A stretch of 32,778 bases of DNA from Guillardia theta CCMP2712. Taxonomy: Eukaryota; Cryptophyceae; Pyrenomonadales; Geminigeraceae. Position 1 is the stretch's first letter, and each line of letters opens with the position of its first letter. The translations under genes were made by a program, and so were the position numbers. Positions 1 to 9,903 of this stretch are shown here, piece by piece. The notes beneath the pieces were generated by a model. That model made no database searches. It saw nothing but the letters and a program-made list of their open reading frames with translations, and had not been told where the DNA came from. The stretch spans positions 179,560 through 212,337 of the forward strand of contig NW_005434590.1 in NCBI RefSeq assembly GCF_000315625.1, given 5' to 3'.

Positions 1-60
1 TACAAGAATTCCAGGGGAAAAACTAAGTCCATGTACAAAATTATGCGATCTACATGCCCC

Positions 61-120
61 TTACTCCTCTCTCTCCCTCTCCCTCTCCCTCTCCCTCTCC
101 CTCTCCCTCGTCCTCGTCCT
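61..120. repeat. CT-rich (CTCTCCCT)n tract
   Basis: Short pyrimidine run of repeated ctctccctctccct just beyond the 3' end of the exportin-T gene on the plus strand, purine-rich when read in the gene's direction. Low complexity; no coding signal. Confidence 0.8.
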
Positions 121-135
121 CTCCATGTCTTATTG

Positions 136-520
136 TCATCCTCGCACTATGAGATTCTGCACTTGCTGGATGAAGAACTCTCGGAAATCTCGGTCTGACA
201 GCTGCTGCATGTTCCACACGTACAACTTAGCTGCTTCTTCCTCCATTCCGCAGCAGCCGACTAGCCCCTCCCTCCTCAGCGTCTCCTCCCATCTCACCCC
301 GTACGCCTGCCAGCAAGGGCCCGTGAGCAAGGAAAGGGCTGGGGGCTGAGGAGGAGGGAGGAGGAAGAAACAAGGATGGAGAGGAATGGACTGGCAGTAC
401 GAAGTGTGGAAGACAGCATTGAGAAGGAGGAAGGAGGGCGAGAGAAGTGGAAGTAGTAGGAGGAGCAGGAGCAGGAGGAGGAGGAGGAGGAGGAGGAGCA
501 GGAGGAGGAGGAGGAGGAGG

Positions 521-559
<39 letters not shown>

Positions 560-1640
560 CAGGGAGCAGGAGCAGGAGCAAGACAGCTCCCACTGACCAT
601 GCGGAGATTTCGCTGGAAGGAAGCGATCTCGGAGAGGAATGCGTGGCATTGAGCATCGTTGGCATTGGAAGCAGCGGGTGCAGCTAAAGCAGTAATCAGA
701 ATAGTTCTCCACTCCTCCTCCTCCACCACCACCTCCTCCACCACCACCACCACCACTTTCACCACCTCCACCACCACCTTGTCTCCAATTCATCGTCTAC
801 TCCTCAAACACTACTCAACTTCTATCACATATCACAAACACTACTCAACTTCTATCACATATCACAAACACTACTCAACTTCTATCACATATCACAAACA
901 CTACTCAACCTTCTCCTTTCCCTTGTCTCCTCTTTGTCTGACTGTACAAGGCCTAGTTCAACCTGATCCACTACATCCCCTCCTCCTCCCTCCCACGACT
1001 CCATCCCCCAACCCTGCTCGCCTCCTACCTGAAGAGAAAAGAGCGCGGGCAACGACAGGGAGGAAGAAATCGGAAAAGCCCGTTAGCTGCTCCTGCGCTG
1101 CCCCTTCCCCATTGGCTCCCCATCGCTGAACCATGCGGTAGAGGATGCCGATGCAGACCTGACGAGCAAATGAGGAGCTGGAGAAGGAGAGAGGGAGGGG
1201 AGGGAGAGGGAGAAGGAGAGGAGGAGGGGGGGTCTCGGAGAGGGAGAGGGAACGAGGAGGGGAGGAGGGGGGGAAGGAAGATGAGGAGAGAAAGAACAAG
1301 AGAGAAGCTGAGGAGGGTGTGGAGAGGGAAGCGAAGAGGAGGAGGAGAGCTGCTCACCTTGTTGGTAGAAGGCTCATCGATCCTCGTAAGACCATCGACG
1401 ACACTTCGCACGACTGGCTCAACAAGTTGACCTGACGAGTGAAAAGAATGAGAAAAGGATGAAATCATAGAAAATGTAATGGTGGTGGTGGAGGAGGAGG
1501 AGGTTAGGATGATGATCATGGTTAAGATGATGATGATAATGATGATGATGATGATGATGATGGTGTTGATGGTGGTGGTGGTGGTGATGGTGTTGATGAT
1601 GATGGTGATAGTGATGATGATGATGGTGGTGGTGGTTGTG

Positions 1641-1705
<65 letters not shown>

Positions 1706-4700
1706 GGCCATGGTGAGGCGATGATAACAAGGAGAAGGGGGGGGAGTAGGAGGATAATCTTGAATTGAAAGGGCAAGGATTGAAGAAACGTTGAGAAAGG
1801 AGGTAACTGAGCTCAATCTCCTGCTCACCTGACCGTATCCGCAAGAAAATATCAATGAGATTTGACAGGCCAGCGGTCTGCACATGAGCAACGTGATCAG
1901 CAGAGCAACACAAAGGGCTGCAAGTTTACCTGCAGCAGCTGAAGCCAGATCTTGTAAAGATCGCGGAATTCACGTGCCTAGACGAGGAGCAGTCACAAGA
2001 GTTGGAGGAGCGGAGGCGGGAGGTGCTGACCTCCTGGCTGGGGTTGCTGACACACAGGTTGGGGAGAGACTGGAAGGAAGACAGGATCCGATCGCTCAGA
2101 GACTCGAGCACAACATCTATGTGCCCGTTGCAGTCTTCTTTGAACCTTGACATGACCTTGGTGGATGGATCAGTGACGGAAGATGGAAGCATACTGCAGC
2201 ATACCTGGTTGATAAGTGTTGTCACTTCCGTCATCCCCTTGACTTCAATGTTCTTCAGCATGCTCCCGATGGAAGAGGGTAAGAAACTTAGCATCCCCGT
2301 GCCTGGAGGAGAACGTTAGGTACAGCCATGGAGGAGCACAACCACATTCGATGATGACGAGCACCATCGTGGTCGAGATTACGATGGTATCAACATGGTG
2401 GCTGGCGTTTGAGATGATAGACATGACTCTACAACAACGAAAGAGACAAGAATGATAGCTGTGCTGGATATGATGTTTGGTCGTGGTTGTGGTGGTTGTT
2501 GTGATGATGATGGGTACAATGTAGAAGTTGGAGAAGAAGACGAAGACAAAGATACTGAGGATGATCAAGACGATGATGACGTCAACGATGATGATGGCGA
2601 TGATGATAATTTTGTTTTGCAGTATGATGCAGACAAGCTTTTGCAAGGCACGCTTCACAAATTGAAACATCATCATCCCCTTCAATCTCAATCGCTCACC
2701 AAGGCAATCGACCATCCTGTGCAAGAACAAGAGAGTGGAAGATTGTAACCTTCCCTGCACATTCTCGTCAACTCTTCTTCCTCCATTCTCATCACAAGTT
2801 GAGAAATTCTCACCATGTTGTACGGAACTCTCGCTATCACACCGACAGAAACTTCGAGGGCTTGACGGAAAAGTGCGTTCTCATTGCTGCACAACCGTGT
2901 ACATCCTGTTCGCAAAGGTTGTCAGTGTCATGTTCAACAGCACTTGCTAAAAACAAAACTCTGATCAACTCACGATCGACAGCAGCAACACATTCGATTC
3001 ACAACATTGCATGTAATCAGAAGAGGTTTGCCATACTTGCATCCACAAAAAAGTGGAATTCAACACATGTTTGCTCACAATCGACCTATCGTCCAACATG
3101 CAGGCTCAAATACACAGAAGATGAAAGTAAGTTGAGTGACACTAAGAAAGACAATCTCACATGACAATACCACAGATCGTATTTGCACAACAAGTCACTT
3201 GTTCACCTTTCGAAAGCCATCCCAAGCACTCCAGAGGAACCCCAACTCTCAACCAAACATCGTCCGAGGTGACAGAGTTTGCAACCATGACAGATTGTTC
3301 CGAAGTCCTCAGAAACTCCATCGCCACCTTTACCAAGATGCAAGTCATTCAGCAACGCGAGCAAGAAGCACAGCGATCAAACAAAAATCTTACTTCGCTC
3401 ATTCTCTGAAGGATGGGAGTGACAATCTGATGAAGATACATCACAGCTTGTTCAAGAGGGAGCGAGTCAGATCCAAGGACATTGCCAGTCGCCTCAAACA
3501 AGTACAATCTGTCCATGTGATCCAACGCCACTGACTGTTGCTGGTCCAGCAACACTGGAACGACAGAGGACATGAGGGCATCTGCATGCGGCCCAAGACG
3601 AGGTTTCAGCGACTTGAGAACCCGTAGAAAGAGATAGCATGCTCTGCTCTTCACGCTGCTCCTGCTGTTCGTCACAGCTTGCACGAACCCCATCAGCACC
3701 TGCGGCAGCAGGTGCGAATGCTTGTGGAGGAACTGAGAGTAGCGATTTGCAATCTCCAAGTAGACCTTCTGAACGCAAGGATGGGGATGAAGCGCTATGT
3801 TCGAGGACAGGACTATGCTCAACAGCTTGCCCATCCCCTGGTCAGTCGACTTGCAAGCGTCCTCCACTCTTGAAACCTCCCCGAGCTCGTACAACATGGT
3901 CAGCACAGCCTCGATCTCTGGCCAGTTGTTTGGAGTTCCGTTGGTTGTTTCCGCTATCAGTCCATTCATGCAATCTTGTACGAAAGAAACCGTTAGATCT
4001 GGAGCGATCCTCGAGATGTTCTTGAAGATGATAAGAACCTCCTTACGGTACTCCAGCCAAAACTCTTCGCTCTCCCCGGGGTTCTGAAAATCAAAATCTG
4101 AAGAGTATCGCAGCTTCCGGAGGAGGACAGCGAGGACACCAGACAGCTGCTTGAGATGAAATTCTGGGAGGGGATCAAGCTTCTTGAGAGAGTTAACAAA
4201 GATCGTGACAAACTCCATGCTCGCAGACGACACGTCGTCATTCTCGTTCATGGCGCAGCCAAGAGCAAGAGGCATCAACTCTTGCAGCTGCGCTTGCGCT
4301 TGCAGTGCCTCTGCTGGAGACGCGGCCGAAATTTTGTCGGCACACACAAGAAGCTCTTTGCATATAGAGCCGGTAAGGTGTGCAAGGCGCACAAGCGCTG
4401 CTGAGCTCTTGCTTGCTCCTCTCGCTCGCACTGCAAGGGCGTTCTCGATGAGAGGTTTGTTGATCAAGGAGTTGATGTGGTGGATCTTCGGAACTGGCTC
4501 CATCTTCTTCAACACCATCTCGGTCAAGCACATGGCCGCCTCCTCTATGAAGACATCATTCTCCAACAGAGCGTAGAAGGCGGGAACAAACTTGTCGTTC
4601 ATGATCAATCCAATGTCAATCCAGTGAATGTACCTAGAGATAGAGGACAAACAAGACTTGACAAGCCCTGGCTCACTCTGATAGAACTCCCGCAAGATAA

Positions 4701-5328
4701 TGTACCATGCGGACGCCATCTCATTGAGACATTGTACCCTGAGTGCATCCTTCACTCTCATGCTGACTGCAGCGTCGGCGGGGGAACGGTGGAACTCGGA
4801 GTTGATGATCTCAGCATCGACAGCATCCTGCACTCGGAGAAACATGTCGATCACTGCTACCCCCGAGTTGAGAGCGGCAAGAAGACTCGTCAACGCCTCA
4901 GGCCATTGCTCCGGATAATCATTTCTGACCAAGATCGCATAAATCTGAGCGACTTTGTTGAGGAGGAAAGGGGGTTGCGGTGGGCCAGCGGGACACGTCT
5001 CGAGGATCCATGAGACGAGAAACTTCTTCACTTCGCCCCTGTCCTGATCAGACAAGGTTGCATACCGATGCTGGAGGACTTCTTCGAGAACCTTGAGTTG
5101 GATCACTTGACATAAGTGGAACAGAAACACCCGACACACCTGAAGGCACCAAAACTTGACTTGCTGGGCCGACGATCTCATCATGAGTCCACAAGCAAGA
5201 TGCAAGGCCCCATCAGAGTTCTTAAGGCCGTCACAGTAATCTTGCGCCTGCTTTCGAAGAGCTGCGTCGGAACTTTGATCATAGATACAGAGAACAGCCT
5301 TCTCTGCATCTTCATACTGATTGGTCAT
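136..5328 (-). CDS. XPOT: Exportin-T (tRNA nuclear exporter), 12 exons
   Basis: Importin-beta-family receptor that carries mature tRNA from nucleus to cytoplasm with Ran-GTP (known for the family; LOS1 in yeast, PAUSED in plants). The first exon (5328-3394) encodes 645 residues, including an Xpo1-like segment with NKVAQIYAILVRNDYPEQW and the exportin-T-like SWYIILREF and IHWIDIGLIMNDKF stretches. I extended it through eleven further exons: 3327-3207, 2905-2814, 2754-2635, 2252-2205, 2156-2031, 1977-1930, 1877-1829, 1431-1358, 1158-1029, 683-598 and 306-136. All have GT donors and AG acceptors and keep phase, giving 1000 codons including TGA, close to the roughly 960-990 residues usual in the family. 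Family-like blocks in the 3' exons include FLHRMVDCLGE, TLINQ, LYKIWLQLLQ and the terminus LSDRDFREFF. The start fits the family N-terminus. Exons 5-8 are short and least certain; the 2253-2634 intron boundary is the weakest. Confidence 0.94.
448..578. repeat. GGA/GCA purine-rich microsatellite in exportin-T intron
   Basis: Imperfect gga, gca and gagcag triplet repeats fill most of the 307-597 intron (between the last two exons). They create long artefactual reading frames of Ser/Arg, Pro/Ala or Leu on both strands, none of which is a gene. Confidence 0.85.
803..917. repeat. 30-bp direct tandem repeat, about 3.5 copies
   Basis: A 30-nt unit beginning ctcaaacactactcaact repeats head to tail three times with almost no change, then starts a fourth copy. 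It lies in the 684-1028 intron of the exportin-T gene. There are no spacers, so it is a minisatellite and not a CRISPR array. Confidence 0.92.
1186..1345. repeat. GA/GGA-rich low-complexity tract in exportin-T intron
   Basis: Almost pure purine on the plus strand, hence polypyrimidine in the gene's sense strand, directly downstream of the donor of the 1159-1357 intron. Reading frames across it are compositional artefacts. Confidence 0.8.
1518..1704. repeat. (GAT/GGT)n followed by (ATC)n microsatellite
   Basis: About 120 nt of gat and ggt triplets run into about 21 perfect atc triplets (1641-1704). The halves are partly complementary, so the tract could fold back on itself. It lies in the 1432-1828 intron of the exportin-T gene. 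It explains the spurious poly-Met, poly-Ile, poly-His and poly-Asp reading frames there. Confidence 0.93.
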
Positions 5329-6460
5329 CTCAAGAGAAACTCACAAACTTGGGTTAGTAAGGCTGAAGGATGCCTCCGGTGATTTCGGCCCCCGCTCTCT
5401 CCTTTCTCTGCGAAGCCTCTCAGTTCTCGCATATATTCCTCAACAACTCACGGGAACTCGGCGGGGGCGAAACTGTACAGAGATGTTCAGGCGCCAGCCT
5501 AGATCATGAAAGATTCGTGCGGCTCTTGTATCCTTGTGCAGCCATGAGCGTCCTATTCGTCTGCTGCCATCTTGAACAGAATTATCACTGATTATTTACC
5601 GCGAATGCATCGACAGAATTGAGGATGGGGGGATCTATGACTTCAATCAAGCCCAGAACAGGGCAAGCATTTAACATTATTTGATGTTCTCGTGACGATC
5701 TAGCTCAAGTGTACATCATAGATCCTCGTCACATACCGCAAAGTCCTCCATCCTCCGAGTAACACGGAGTAAGGGATAATCGGGATTTACACAAGGGAAA
5801 CATCCCCTCCGAGAGCAAAGAAACAACATGAGGGAGAGAACAATTACGCAGATCAAGTTAGACAGGTGTTTCAAAAAATATTAACAATGCGCGATGTCAT
5901 TGAGCAAATAGAGTTTCCACAACATTCCACCTGTTGGAACAACTCCAAGCTCTTTCTGTTATCCGAATTTCTACAATGCTGATCTTCTCCCTTTTCTGCT
6001 TCCATGTTTCCTGCTGATCTCTCCACCTTTCCTCATGTCCTCTGGCGGTTCTTCTCCTCCCCATACTCCTTGTATCCTAAAACTGATTCTCCTTCCAGCC
6101 ATTGTGGAGATGCGGCTGGGGTAGTTGTGGTTTTCGATGGGGTGGGGGTACACGATTTGTGGGGTGACTGGACTTTGGGGGACCACAACAGGGGGTACAA
6201 GGGTATGGGGGGTGTCAACTTGGGGGGCTCCAAGAAATAGGGTGGGATGTTGAGGGGTGGAATACCTTGGTGGCAGGGGGTTGATGATGTAGGTAGGTCA
6301 TAAAACAGAAATACTTTTTGGGGTAGGGTTCCTTGATGAAGTGGGGTACTCCTTGATAGGAGGTAGAGGTGGGTGCGATCCCTACCACGGAAAGGGTGGG
6401 GTCATTTCCAAATACTTTCAGGTTGCCATCAAAGGGGTAGGGTGGGGATGAGCGTGAGAA

Positions 6461-6563
6461 TCAAAAAAAGAAAGAAAGAAAGAGAAAGAAAGAGAAAGAA
6501 AGAGAAAGAAAGAAAGAGAAAGAAAAAGAAAGAAAGAAAGAGAAAGAAAGAAAGAAAGAACGG
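6461..6563. repeat. (GAAA)n / (AAAGAGAAAG)n microsatellite
   Basis: About 100 nt of aaag and agaaag units between the G-rich stretch and the GC block of the first composite island. Simple repeat; no coding potential. Confidence 0.92.
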
Positions 6564-6639
6564 GAGTCGGAAAGAAAGAAGAACCGTTGAACTGAACTTC
6601 GGAACTTGCCTCTGAAACTCGCTGACAGTGAGCTGACTC

Positions 6640-7050
6640 AGTGAGGCTCAGCCGGGCTTGAGCAAGCCGGGGCGGCCTGGACCGTCTGGGGCCCCACCGT
6701 CTCAGTGCCAGCTAGCACCGTGACTGCAAGTGGCGGGCGGCGAGGCCCCGGTTCGCGCGGCGTGACGGTGGCCCCGCGGCCGGCGGCCCGAGTTCGCGGC
6801 GGCCGCCCGGCCGCACAACACTGAGCGGCGGCGCCGGCGGCATAGGGCCAGCGCCCAGCACCCGGTTCAACGATTCAACCCGCCCCCGCTCCGACCGGGT
6901 TTACCGTGCTACACTGCCACCGGCGACACTGAATCATGCGGCCGCTACGCAGTGCGGCCGCGCAGTGCGGCGGCCGCCCCGGCAATCCGATCACCGGCGG
7001 CCCCGGCGCCGCCCGGCCGGCCGGGCCGGGCCCGGCCGCATCGCAGTGTT
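6640..7050. repeat. GC-rich block, composite island 1
   Basis: Dense ggccgg, cggcgg and gcccgg words with abrupt edges, far above the base composition of the neighbouring genes, and with no plausible exon. Similar blocks occur at 13210-13790 and 25090-25880. Short words such as cagtgag and ctcagtgagg appear both here and in the third block, suggesting a dispersed family; this is a visual impression, not an alignment. Confidence 0.6.
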
Positions 7051-7561
7051 GGTTTTATAGTCCGTTACAGCACAACGGAAAAATGTAAGGATGGCAGGGA
7101 GGGAACAAGATGGAGGGAGCATGTACTGGGACTTGAAAGGAGGAGAAGGATATAAGAATGATGAGCAGAATAAGATGATTTGGAGGTGGGAGATGTTGAG
7201 GCAAGGAGAAGAGAGAACAGCAGAGGATGAAGGTGAAGAGGTAGAGAGGAAGGATTGGGTCACGAGGATTGACATTGTGTGCCGAAAAGCAAAAGTATGT
7301 GGCAAGGAGAACACAAAAGTGGCAGTAGACGAGCATAAATAGAAATTAGGACGTGAATGAAGGAGACATTGCAGTGTGGATATAGTTCGATGATTTTACG
7401 TTGGAGAGAGCAAGGAAGTGAGAAAGATAGAGATCGAACTTGAGTGGAGGATTAGCTGAGAGAATTTGATATTTGTTGTCAAAGCAATCAATGACTCTGG
7501 TATCAGCAGATAACGACTGCACCAAAACAACAAGTGGCTCCGAACATCAACCCCTGAAAAA

Positions 7562-8581
7562 ATGTCCGACAAGATTGCAGATCATTATTCAATTTTGGGT
7601 CTTACTTTCGGCGCAAGTCCGGAAGAAGTTAAGAGCGCTCACAAGAAGCTTGCTTTGAAATACCATCCAGATAAGAACAAAGGAGATGAGAATACGGCAA
7701 AGCTTTTCATGCAGATCCAAGAGGCCTATCAAGCTCTGTCTGATGAGAAAGTAAGAGAGGCTTACGATGCGATGGTTCGCGCGAAGAAGCAGCGAGAAGC
7801 GAAAATCAATGAGATGGACAAGAAGCGGAAAGCCGACGTGAATGCTCTCCTTGAAAGGGAACGTCTGGCAAAAGAACGTAGGACGGATGATGTTGCAACG
7901 GCAGAGAGCAAGTACATGAAGGAGCTAACCAGAATGCGGGAGAAGAACAAGAAGATTATCGAGGAGGCTGAGGCAAAGAGGAGGGCAGAGAATGAGCGCA
8001 AGGTAGAAGCCATCCATGAAGCCTTCCAATCGAAGGCAGACAAGGAACAATCGAAGAAGGACCAGCTCGAAGAATCCCAGAGGACTCTCAAAGTGAAATG
8101 GGTCAAGAAGTATGGCATAACGACAGAGTTATTGTCCAAGATCTTTGGTGTGTACGGAGAGGTAGACAAAGCTGTGGCAGGCAAGAAGTCAGGGCTGGTG
8201 GTCTTCAAGGAAAACGCGGCTGCAGCCAACGCGTCGCATGCTCTGAAAGCAGGAAGCGTCGAAGAGGCTAAGGATTTTGGGATCTCGGTGGAGTGGTTGA
8301 ACGAGGGGGAGGCAACTGCAGGAGACACGGGAAGAGACGACCCCAGCAGCGTCCCAGCAGAATCCTCAAATCAACCCCCCGCCACCCACATGAACGGCAA
8401 CAACGCGGAAGGCATCGGGAGTCAGATGCCAAGTTTCTCGAGTTTCGATCCGAATGCCGGGGCTGCGGACAGCAACCTCCTAACGCACAGAGACTACGAG
8501 TCCTTGACCTTGATGAGAATGCGTCAAGCGGCAGAACGGCAGCGGTTGGCGGCACAACTGGCCGCTGAAGACGGAGAGTAG
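7562..8581 (+). CDS. DNAJC17: DNAJC17/Cwf23-like J-domain protein with RRM
   Basis: Single-exon 339-residue protein. An N-terminal J domain (about 7-75) carries the HPD motif at residues 35-37, which stimulates Hsp70 ATPase. A long charged coiled coil (about 80-170) follows, then an RRM-like fold (about 175-245; VKWVKKYG, SGLVVFKE, ISVEWLN). The C-terminus has the conserved RDYESLTLMRMRQAAERQ signature of DNAJC17. In the family (human DNAJC17, yeast Cwf23) the protein is nuclear and works with the spliceosome. The start at 7562 begins directly before the J domain, preceded by an A-run. Length is close to human DNAJC17 (about 300 residues). The lack of introns stands out, because the five other genes with more than one kilobase of coding sequence here are all interrupted. 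Confidence 0.95.
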   Translation: MSDKIADHYSILGLTFGASPEEVKSAHKKLALKYHPDKNKGDENTAKLFMQIQEAYQALSDEKVREAYDAMVRAKKQREAKINEMDKKRKADVNALLERERLAKERRTDDVATAESKYMKELTRMREKNKKIIEEAEAKRRAENERKVEAIHEAFQSKADKEQSKKDQLEESQRTLKVKWVKKYGITTELLSKIFGVYGEVDKAVAGKKSGLVVFKENAAAANASHALKAGSVEEAKDFGISVEWLNEGEATAGDTGRDDPSSVPAESSNQPPATHMNGNNAEGIGSQMPSFSSFDPNAGAADSNLLTHRDYESLTLMRMRQAAERQRLAAQLAAEDGE

Positions 8582-9903
8582 CCTTATATTCGAATGAAGG
8601 GTCTCGATTTCATCTTTGCAAGATTTGTTTATTGGCCGTGGTCGATTTCCATTCAATGCTCACGTGCTCTGGCTCAACGGGTGATATCGAATCTCTTCCA
8701 TTTCAATGTCTTATTTGCAATATTCGTGCTAATATCTTCACACCGTTCCACCTGTTCCACTAGACAGGCTCTATTGCAGTCCTTTCAATGATTTCTTTCG
8801 TCTTATCCCTGTCGTGCCCAATTTTTCTCTGACTTGAGTGGGGTCTTGACTTATTATTTTCCTCCTCTTCTACTACCAGCCATGACTTGATTAATCTCTT
8901 CCGTACACAAACAAGGCTGGCTAACGCTGTCAGTGGAGAGCAGAGGTCAAACGATTTAATATGTCGAGAGCGGGAGAACAGGTAAAACAAGTACAAGAAT
9001 ATGGCAGGGAGCGTGATCTAAGAATGTGAGTGGAACACGGTTTTCCATAAAATGATGCGAGCAAGTTCGACAACAAAGATCAAAGAAGCCTCTGGTATCC
9101 GAAGATTGTGCTGGTGTTCAACATGGCAACTGAATGGCAGCATGGTAACAAGGCAAGGAACGGCATTATCATGAGCGTGTGAAAAACGAAGCAGGAAAGC
9201 GCGCAAAAGCCAAGGTACCCGGGATACACTGCTGTGGAACATTGAGAGCAAAATAGCATCGTTGCATGCTGTGGCTACAGGTGGGCTGCTGGCATGAAAT
9301 CTTTCGAAGCTCTTCTAGCATCAGGAGCCACCTTTCCTCTGCTGCAGGAACATAGGCAGGAGAACAGCAGGAGAACAGCAGGAGAACAGCAGGAGAACAG
9401 CTTCAAGGAGTGTTATTATTAAAGGATGTTAGTAGGACAAGACTGCTAGCTAGCCTCCCTGTCCTGCTTGTTTGACTACCTTCACCCGGTACCCCCCCAT
9501 TTGTTCTTCCGACCCCTGCCGACACACAAGAAATCGTGAATATCCTTCACACACCCCCTCTTATCCCCCTTGCTTTCTGCTCAAGACCACCCCTCCGAGA
9601 CCACCCCTTGCCTTGTGTACCCCACTGATTTCGCACCCGCATCCCCCGATGAAATGGAGGCTGGCTGGCCCTACTCCGATATCCACGAAAAGAGGTGTTT
9701 TCAAACGACCCTTTCCATCTCCTGGTAGTAAGTAAGTACGAGATACCGGCCGATTGTAGGCCCGGGGTCGCATAGCCGGCCAAGGCTGCTGACTGCACCT
9801 AGCGATGGTGGAAGGGAGCGAGACGAAAGTGAGGAGTGAGAGGAGTGAGAGGAGCGAAGCGTGAGAGGAAGAGTACAAGTTCAGTGAAAACAAGACATAC
9901 AAC
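8582..9903. other. Intergenic region with small repeats
   Basis: No gene recognised. Contains 3' flanking DNA of the DNAJC17 gene, a four-copy 11-bp repeat (9358-9401) and a short C-rich stretch plus GC-rich words (9475-9790) resembling a reduced version of the composite islands elsewhere in the window. The 77-codon minus-strand frame near 9018-9251 has no recognisable features. Confidence 0.6.
9358..9401. repeat. 11-bp tandem repeat, four copies
   Basis: The unit aggagaacagc repeats four times head to tail. Intergenic; no function apparent. Confidence 0.9.

Larger units (their letters stand above)
5329..7561. other. Intergenic region between divergent XPOT and DNAJC17 genes
   Basis: No convincing gene. 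The region must hold both promoters, but I cannot point to a core element. From about 6120 to 6440 the plus strand is rich in ggggt/gggta words; 6461-6560 is a GAAA repeat; 6640-7050 is a very GC-rich block; 7080-7340 is purine-rich with one 83-codon frame of biased composition that I do not accept as a gene. Confidence 0.7.

Noticed and set aside
136-793. Poly-Leu, poly-Pro and poly-Ser frames of 120-213 codons
   Set aside because: Translations of the GGA/GCA repeat in an intron. Only the parts at 136-306 and 598-683 are coding.
803-917. CRISPR-like 30-bp repeats
   Set aside because: Copies are directly adjacent with no spacers, inside a eukaryotic intron.
1419-1913. 164-codon minus-strand frame with long His and Asp runs
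   Set aside because: Caused by the GAT/ATC microsatellite in an exportin-T intron; only the short pieces 1829-1877 (this frame) and 1358-1431 (another frame) are exon.
7091-7342. 83-codon purine-rich plus-strand frame
   Set aside because: Composition-driven; no motif, no splice context and no similarity I can recognise.
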